DNA from: Oscillospiraceae bacterium
Lineage (GTDB): Bacteria > Bacillota > Clostridia > Oscillospirales > Ruminococcaceae
NCBI GenBank assembly: GCA_022508825.1
Contig: JAFLUI010000008.1
Span: forward strand, 1-37,528
Direction: 5' to 3'
Length of the DNA stretch: 37,528 nucleotides
In this document: piece after piece, positions 32,776-37,528 of the stretch
Layout of the letters: each line of letters begins with the position of its first letter
Position numbering within the stretch: the first letter of the stretch is position 1
Made by a program: the position numbers and the translations under genes
The notes under the pieces: generated by a model
What the model was told of the DNA's origin: nothing
Seen by the model: the letters and a program-made list of their open reading frames with translations, nothing else
The model's database searches: none

Positions 32776-32820
32776 GGGCTGCTTCACCAGATGATTTTGG
32801 TGAAACAGCCCTTGTTTTTA
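32776..32820 (+). terminator. Rho-independent terminator
   Basis: GGGCTG-C-TTCACCA pairs with TGGTGAA-A-CAGCCC (32776-32811), followed by TTGTTTTTAT. It is just before the convergent FN3/propeller gene. Confidence 0.92.
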
Positions 32821-32828
32821 TATAATAA

Positions 32829-34178
32829 TTATCTGTTACTGTATAATGTGAACCATTCACTTGTATTTTTGTTAATAACTATGTATTCAAATTCCATTTT
32901 ACTCTCAGAGTTATAACCATATTTATTTAATAAAACAATACAATCGTTGTCAGCATAACAAATACAACTATTGACTTTATAGCAATCAGAACTGTATTTG
33001 TTTACAGATGCCCCGGCTTTATATTCATTTATTACGCCGTTAGTATTATAATAAATAATATTATTATACTTGTATATGCTATTGGTGTCTTTTATTAAAT
33101 AAGATTTCCCATTTTCAATATCACATAAATAACAATATGAATTACTGCCATCATATTCTATATATGGGATATTGCAATTTGTTACATCGTCAGGATCACT
33201 ATAAGATAATTTTAAATAGCTATCAGGGAATAAAATTGAATAAACACCTTTATCCTTGTTTATATCATATTTACATATGTATTCGTTTCCGTGTGAGTTA
33301 GCTATTGTTTGCGGGGAATTTTCTATTGTTATTATATTTGTATTATTTATATCAATTATATTTACGTTACCATAAAAAAGCTTAATCAATTTGTCTTTGT
33401 TGTCTGAATCATATTTATACCATACAGAAAAAATATCGGTCTCATGATTTTCATGGAACAATATCTCACAATATATCCGATTATCAACTACAATCAGATC
33501 AATTATTTCACAAACAATATAATCATCATAATCAGAAAGACATTTACTTATATCCAATTCGATGCACTCGTTTTTTCCCTTTAAATCGCAGGAAAAGACA
33601 CGATCTCTTTTTTTGCTTATATAATATATTTTTTCACCAACAACATTTAACAAATGCAGATCGTGTCCATTTTTAAGAAGCATTAAGTCAGAACCGTCTT
33701 TTTTTACTTTATATATACCAGCTTCGCAGGAACTATCATCCTTAACAAAGTAAATCCATTCACCTTGACCTGCAATTTGTGATGAAAAAATATCACTAAA
33801 AGACGTTAAACTGCGACCTATATGGTTTCTTGTATACAAACTTACAGGCTCTGACACTGCACCAATTTTACCATTAATAAGCTTTGCTTCAATTTTATAA
33901 GTGTATTTTGAATTTGGTTTTAAGTTTTTTATTTTACAAACTGTACCATTTATTTCAGATAATTTTTTATACTTTTCGGTTTCCTCGTCAAAAGCATAAA
34001 TAATATATGATTCTGCACCCTCCACTTTTGTCCAAGAAAGTCTGTTGACTGTACTATCAATATTTTCAGCTCTGACTGTTATTTTAGCTTTTTCAGCATA
34101 TACTGTACACAATGGTACAGCATATAAAAACACTATAAATGTAATAAAAGTAATAAATAAAAAGTATTTATTTTTCAA
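32829..34178 (-). CDS. Secreted FN3 plus propeller-like protein, strongly AT-rich
   Basis: A 449-residue secreted protein. The signal peptide spans about 1-28. A fibronectin III domain at about 32-118 contains LSWTKVEGAESYIIYAFDEE. From about 120 to the end are repeated units of the pattern GEWIYFVKDD...GIYKVKKDGSD / GEKIYYISKK, resembling a DUF5050-type beta-propeller. It starts at TTG (34176-34178), supported by GGAGG 9 nt upstream. G+C is about 30% by eye, far below its neighbours, and codons are strongly A/T-ending. This suggests recent acquisition. Function is unknown. Confidence 0.85.
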   Translation of the reverse strand: MKNKYFLFITFITFIVFLYAVPLCTVYAEKAKITVRAENIDSTVNRLSWTKVEGAESYIIYAFDEETEKYKKLSEINGTVCKIKNLKPNSKYTYKIEAKLINGKIGAVSEPVSLYTRNHIGRSLTSFSDIFSSQIAGQGEWIYFVKDDSSCEAGIYKVKKDGSDLMLLKNGHDLHLLNVVGEKIYYISKKRDRVFSCDLKGKNECIELDISKCLSDYDDYIVCEIIDLIVVDNRIYCEILFHENHETDIFSVWYKYDSDNKDKLIKLFYGNVNIIDINNTNIITIENSPQTIANSHGNEYICKYDINKDKGVYSILFPDSYLKLSYSDPDDVTNCNIPYIEYDGSNSYCYLCDIENGKSYLIKDTNSIYKYNNIIYYNTNGVINEYKAGASVNKYSSDCYKVNSCICYADNDCIVLLNKYGYNSESKMEFEYIVINKNTSEWFTLYSNR

Positions 34179-34244
34179 AGATCATTGCCTCCTTCGCATT
34201 TTGGGATTTGACAAGGGAGCTTTCCGCTGCAGGGCTCTCCATCC

Positions 34245-35234
34245 TCAGAGCATGGAAGCTCTGAGTTCGTCGCCGCTCTTGGGTGAGAGGTATGCAGGAG
34301 CAATGTCAAATACGCTCTTTGCCCCGCTCTGACCCTCCTTGTGCAGTCTGTATGCCGCTCTTGCATACGCCACAAGGATACTGGAGGTAAACTCGGGATT
34401 TGAACCAAGCTTAAGGCTGTACTCCACAATGTGCCCCGTCTCTCCGTTCACGCCGGTCTTGCCGCTGCGGATAACAAATCCGCCGTGCGGGATGCCGCTG
34501 TGGTCACGGTCAAGCTCCTCCTGTGAAATAAAATGTACGGTGGTGTCGTAGTCTGCAAAGTAGTTGGGCATATTTTTGATCTCCGCCTCTATCTTTGCCT
34601 TGTCAGCCCCCTCCTTTGCAACAACGAAGCACTCTCTTGTATGCTTCTGGCGTGTGGTGAGCTCCGGGTCTGAACCGCTGCGGACAGCCTCTACAGACGC
34701 ATCAACGGGGATGGTGTACTGTCTTGCGTCTGCAACGCCCTCCACCCGGCGTATAGCGTCCGAGTGTCCCTGAGAGACGCCCTTGCCCCAGAAGGTGTAG
34801 TCCTTGCCCTCGGGAAGGATACAGCTTCCGTAAAGTCTTGCCACCGAGAACATTCCCGGATCCCATCCCACGGAGATAATGCTGACGTTCCCGCCCTTCT
34901 TTGCAGCTGCATCCACAGAGGCGAAATACTCGGGAATTTTCGCATGGGTATCAAAGCTGTCGATGGTGCAGAACATCTCCGCAAGCTGGGGTCCCTGAAC
35001 GGGCAGGTCTGTTGCGCTTCCTCCGCAGAGAATAAGCACGTCCACGTCATTTTTGTGGTTCCCGATATCGTTCATGGAATAAACAGGGACACCCTCTGTT
35101 AAAATTTTCAGCGAGGACGGGTCACGGCGTGTGAAAACGCAGGTCAGCTCCATGTCCGGATTCTGGCGTATTGCCAGCTCTGTCCCCCTGCCGAGATTTC
35201 CGTATCCTACGATACCAATTCTTATCTTGCTCAT
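34245..35234 (-). CDS. ddh: meso-Diaminopimelate D-dehydrogenase
   Basis: A 329-residue NADPH-dependent enzyme that converts tetrahydrodipicolinate to meso-diaminopimelate in one step, feeding peptidoglycan and lysine synthesis. The N-terminal Rossmann motif is GIVGYGNLGRG. Family motifs CVFTRRDP, DSFDTHAKIPEY, SVGWDPGMFSVAR, FWGKGVSQGHSDAIRRV and HGGFVIRSG are intact. AAAGG lies upstream of the ATG. It is 107 nt after the AGCS symporter gene, and a repeat copy lies in that gap. Import of an amino acid and DAP synthesis are plausibly coordinated, which is inference. Confidence 0.96.
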   Translation of the reverse strand: MSKIRIGIVGYGNLGRGTELAIRQNPDMELTCVFTRRDPSSLKILTEGVPVYSMNDIGNHKNDVDVLILCGGSATDLPVQGPQLAEMFCTIDSFDTHAKIPEYFASVDAAAKKGGNVSIISVGWDPGMFSVARLYGSCILPEGKDYTFWGKGVSQGHSDAIRRVEGVADARQYTIPVDASVEAVRSGSDPELTTRQKHTRECFVVAKEGADKAKIEAEIKNMPNYFADYDTTVHFISQEELDRDHSGIPHGGFVIRSGKTGVNGETGHIVEYSLKLGSNPEFTSSILVAYARAAYRLHKEGQSGAKSVFDIAPAYLSPKSGDELRASML

Positions 35235-35252
35235 TTATATCATATCCTTTCA

Positions 35253-35314
35253 AAGGGCTGAGCCCTTATGCATTCCGCTGCATACTCTTTTCGGCAGAGT
35301 AAAATACCACACGG
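35253..35314 (+). repeat. Diverged copy of the dispersed GGCTGAGCC repeat
   Basis: AAGGGC-TGA-GCCCTT, then ATTCCGCTGCATA, TTCGGCAGAGTAA and CACACGG, the same block order as the full copies. It lies between the symporter and ddh, with the head 19 nt before the ddh start codon. Unlike the other copies it is not directly behind a stop codon. Confidence 0.6.
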
Positions 35315-35341
35315 AAGCATACAAATTTTTTATCCTTACTT

Positions 35342-37165
35342 TTATTCCTCTGCCGCCATCTTAGCTTCCTGCTCCGCCTGTATCTCAGGGTAAACGGAAA
35401 GCATGGGTGTCACGCCGCTTGCGTCATTTTTGATCTTTCTTGCTACATAGTTCTTTGTGATGTTTATTACTGTCGCGGACAGAAGCAGTACGCCGATAAG
35501 GTTAGGTATAGCCATAAGTCCGTTGAGGGTGTCCGCAATGTCCCACGCAAGACTGAGGTTCATCGTACAGCCCACGATAACGAACAGCACGAAAATGATC
35601 TTGTATACCACCGTCGCCTTTGTTCCGAAAAGGTACTCCAGAGCCTTTGTGCCGTAGAATGACCAGCCAAGCACCGTTGAGAACGCAAACAGCAGGATAG
35701 CTATTGCAAGTATCTGTCCCGAGACCTTTCCGAGACGGAGACTGAATGCATAGGTCACAAGGGGAACGCCGTTTACTTCTGTGATCTCCACTGATGTAAT
35801 GACGGGGTTGCCGTTTGCGTCTGTCATGAGGGAGCCGTCAGCATTTTTGCCCTGAACGCCTCTGATCTCCATGACGTTTGCGTAGGTGAAGTCGCCCTCG
35901 CCGGATGCGTTTTCAGTCTTCATGATCCGGACGGGAAATTCCTGACCGTAGATGGTCTTAGCGGTATATTCGGTGTATGTTCCCTCTGCAGCGCTTGCGG
36001 AAGCAAGCTCAAACTTGGCATTGATATTTGCGTCTATAAGATTTACCACGCTGCCGTCAGAGGTCCTGTGTATCTCAAAATACTGAGACTCTGTGGAAAT
36101 GTTCTGCATAGCCTCCTCAAATGTCCTGGACTCGGCAGGGCTTGAAAGAATAACAAATGATGTGAGAGTGCAGACGATGATGGTGTCAAAGAATACCTCA
36201 AAGATACCCCACATACCCTGAATAACAGGCTCCTTGACGTCTGACGCAGAGTGTACCATAACGGAGGAACCAAGACCCGCCTCATTGGAGAACACGCCTC
36301 TTTTGAAGCCCATTGTGACAGCGCGCTTGATTATGTATCCTCCGATACCGCCTGCGATGGCGCCAAAATTGAATGCGTTTGTAAAAATGCTTGAAAAAAC
36401 ATAGGGTATCTGACTGAAATTTGAGAAGAAAATTATCAGACAGCCCAGAATATAGAAAGCCGCCATAAAGGGCACTACCTTTTCGGTAACGCTTGCGATA
36501 CGCTTGATGCCGCCCAGAATAACAAGACCCGCAATAACGGCAAGCAGGATGCCTGTAACGATGTTGGGGACATTAAAATTGGACTTCATAGCGCTAGCGA
36601 TGGAGTTCACCTGAGTCATGTTTCCGATACCGAAGGAAGCCAGCACGCAGAACACTGCAAACAGCACCGCCAGAGGCCTAGCAGCGTGCTTTATGCCCTT
36701 TCTGTCCTTAAGACCCTCCTGAATGTAGTACATAGCGCCGCCTGACCATTCGCCGTGGTCGTTTTTCTTTCTGAAATAGATACCCAGAACATTTTCGGAG
36801 AAGTTGGTCATCATACCGAAGAAGGCGGACAGCCACATCCAGAACACCGCTCCCGGACCTCCCACAGCGATCGCCGTGGCAACTCCGGCAATGTTGCCTG
36901 TACCTATAGTAGCCGCAAGAGCAGTAGAGAGCGCCTGAAACTGAGAAATAGCCTTCTTTTCCTTAGTTTTGGTAACGGATTTTTTCTTGAAAATAGCAAG
37001 GAAGGTCTCATTGGACCAGTATTTAGCTTTAGTTATCTGGAAAAAGCCTGTCCTTGCCGTCATATAGATACCTGTGGCGATAATGAGCACCAGCATGGGG
37101 ATGCCCCACACAAAGCCGTTTATTGCGCCGTTTATGGATTCCACCGTTTTAATAAATGCATCCAT
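35342..37165 (-). CDS. Sodium:alanine symporter (AGCS family) with large insertion
   Basis: A 607-residue membrane transporter of the alanine/glycine:cation symporter family. Hallmarks include ATIGTGNIAGVATAIAVGGPGAVFWMW (about 84-110), ENVLGIYFR, WSGGAMYYIQ and NEAGLGSSVMVHS (294-306). The final helices run from about 481 to 568. Between SFVILSSP and GQILAIAILLFAF there are about 130 residues (343-472) of soluble sequence, where usual members have a short loop. Typical length is about 450-480. AAAGGAG lies 8 nt before the ATG. It is followed by ddh. Confidence 0.93.
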   Translation of the reverse strand: MDAFIKTVESINGAINGFVWGIPMLVLIIATGIYMTARTGFFQITKAKYWSNETFLAIFKKKSVTKTKEKKAISQFQALSTALAATIGTGNIAGVATAIAVGGPGAVFWMWLSAFFGMMTNFSENVLGIYFRKKNDHGEWSGGAMYYIQEGLKDRKGIKHAARPLAVLFAVFCVLASFGIGNMTQVNSIASAMKSNFNVPNIVTGILLAVIAGLVILGGIKRIASVTEKVVPFMAAFYILGCLIIFFSNFSQIPYVFSSIFTNAFNFGAIAGGIGGYIIKRAVTMGFKRGVFSNEAGLGSSVMVHSASDVKEPVIQGMWGIFEVFFDTIIVCTLTSFVILSSPAESRTFEEAMQNISTESQYFEIHRTSDGSVVNLIDANINAKFELASASAAEGTYTEYTAKTIYGQEFPVRIMKTENASGEGDFTYANVMEIRGVQGKNADGSLMTDANGNPVITSVEITEVNGVPLVTYAFSLRLGKVSGQILAIAILLFAFSTVLGWSFYGTKALEYLFGTKATVVYKIIFVLFVIVGCTMNLSLAWDIADTLNGLMAIPNLIGVLLLSATVINITKNYVARKIKNDASGVTPMLSVYPEIQAEQEAKMAAEE

Positions 37166-37203
37166 TTATGCTGCTCCTTTCAAAAATAAAAATACACATA
37201 AAT

Positions 37204-37232
37204 ATTATACACTATTTTATAATATTTTGCAA
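37204..37232 (-). promoter_or_regulatory. Promoter for the AGCS symporter
   Basis: On the minus strand TTGCAA (37227-37232), a 17-nt spacer and TATAAT (37204-37209), about 39 nt upstream of the ATG. It probably also drives ddh. Confidence 0.75.
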
Positions 37233-37368
37233 TACGCCAGACAAGGATTTTACATATTATTTATAAATATGACCTGCATTTTTTGATGGAGGGGTAAAAA
37301 ATAATTGCAGGAATCACAAAGACATCCTGCATATAATTGTAAAAAAATTATTAATTGGTCTGTCTCTA

Positions 37369-37397
37369 TTGACAAACCTCTTGAAATTTAGTATAAT
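37369..37397 (+). promoter_or_regulatory. Consensus promoter for tRNA-Leu
   Basis: TTGACA (37369-37374), a 17-nt spacer and TATAAT (37392-37397), a perfect consensus, 45 nt before the tRNA. Confidence 0.9.
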
Positions 37398-37408
37398 GTA
37401 TTAGTATC

Positions 37409-37436
37409 CGGTGTCCCGAATATATTTCGGACACCG
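37409..37436 (+). repeat. Hairpin in the tRNA-Leu leader
   Basis: CGGTGTCC(C)GAA and TTC-GGACACCG pair with one bulged C around a TATAT loop. Flanking TATC/GATA extend the stem to about 37405-37440. It fills nearly the whole leader between the expected start site and the tRNA. Confidence 0.7.
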
Positions 37437-37442
37437 ATATAT

Positions 37443-37528
37443 GCGGATATGGCGGAATCGGCAGACGCGCTGGATTCAGGTTCCAGTGGTAGCAATACCG
37501 TGTGTGTTCAAGTCACATTATCCGCACC
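37443..37528 (+). tRNA. tRNA-Leu (CAG)
   Basis: The acceptor arm GCGGATA (37443-37449) pairs with TATCCGC (37519-37525). The D-arm is GGCGGAATCGGCAGACGC. The anticodon arm is CTGGA-TTCAGGT-TCCAG with anticodon CAG. A long variable arm (about TGGTAGCAATACCG) marks a class II tRNA, and the T-arm is GTGTG-TTCAAGT-CACAT. The window ends in ACC, so the last A of an encoded CCA would be just outside. Confidence 0.95.

Noticed and set aside
32261-32860. 199-residue Ser-rich minus-strand frame
   Set aside because: It runs across a terminator, a lipoprotein gene and the repeat on the opposite strand. It is low complexity without a start signal.
34200-34244. Possible further copy of the dispersed repeat (TTTCCGCTGCAGGG)
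   Set aside because: Only about ten bases agree and the head hairpin is missing, so it may be chance.

Overview
The window looks like chromosomal DNA of an anaerobic Clostridia bacterium, most likely a Ruminococcus-like member of the Oscillospiraceae. This is inferred from strong AGGAGG-type ribosome sites, many TTGACA/TATAAT promoters with 17-bp spacers, meso-diaminopimelate dehydrogenase, a YtrA-type regulator with its ABC transporter, and plant-polysaccharide genes (GH36 alpha-galactosidase, CE2-like esterase). BspA-type leucine-rich-repeat and fibronectin III secreted proteins fit the same picture. No prophage, CRISPR array, rRNA operon or insertion sequence was seen.

Layout. 1-3016 (minus): trmB then a GH36 alpha-galactosidase. 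3119-5628 (plus): pyrE and a 508-residue soluble protein of unknown function. 5999-10100 (minus): a MacB/LolD-type ATPase and a giant FtsX permease with a long coiled coil. 10170-10880 (minus): a complete RelB/RelE-type toxin-antitoxin pair. 10881-13782 (minus): metA overlapping an upstream lipoprotein gene, then an LRR/FN3 secreted protein. 13813-17339 (plus): a solute-binding lipoprotein with a long hairpin leader, an M24 aminopeptidase and a YfbR-type nucleotidase. 17332-18871 (minus): a 57-residue protein, a fructosamine-kinase-family protein and a low-molecular-weight tyrosine phosphatase, probably a protein-deglycation operon. 19023-21545 (minus): a fusion of a sugar-isomerase-like TIM barrel to an acyl-CoA synthetase. 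21653-23116 (minus): a zinc-ribbon membrane protein with duplicated DUF898-like domains. 23153-23831 (minus): a second toxin-antitoxin pair whose toxin carries an in-frame amber stop. 23871-25021 (plus): a histidine phosphatase and YqgF/RuvX. 25078-25808 (minus): two half-size TSUP permeases. 25885-28613 (plus): a Fic protein and a CE2-like esterase lipoprotein. 28634-32820 (plus): a YtrA-type regulator, ABC ATPase, ABC permease and small lipoprotein. 32829-37232 (minus): a very AT-rich FN3/propeller protein, ddh and an AGCS amino-acid symporter with an unusual insertion. 37369-37528 (plus): tRNA-Leu(CAG), cut by the window edge.

The most unusual non-coding signal is a dispersed intergenic repeat. 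Two copies about 95 nt long (25006-25099 and 32306-32400) are about 92% identical. At least three shorter or diverged relatives share its GGCTGAGCC head hairpin. Most sit directly at stop codons, and one copy supplies the stop codons of two convergent genes. Other leading candidates for new biology are the TIM-barrel/acyl-CoA-synthetase fusion, the 100-nt hairpin leader at 13860-13961, the deglycation operon with its tiny first gene, and the symporter insertion.
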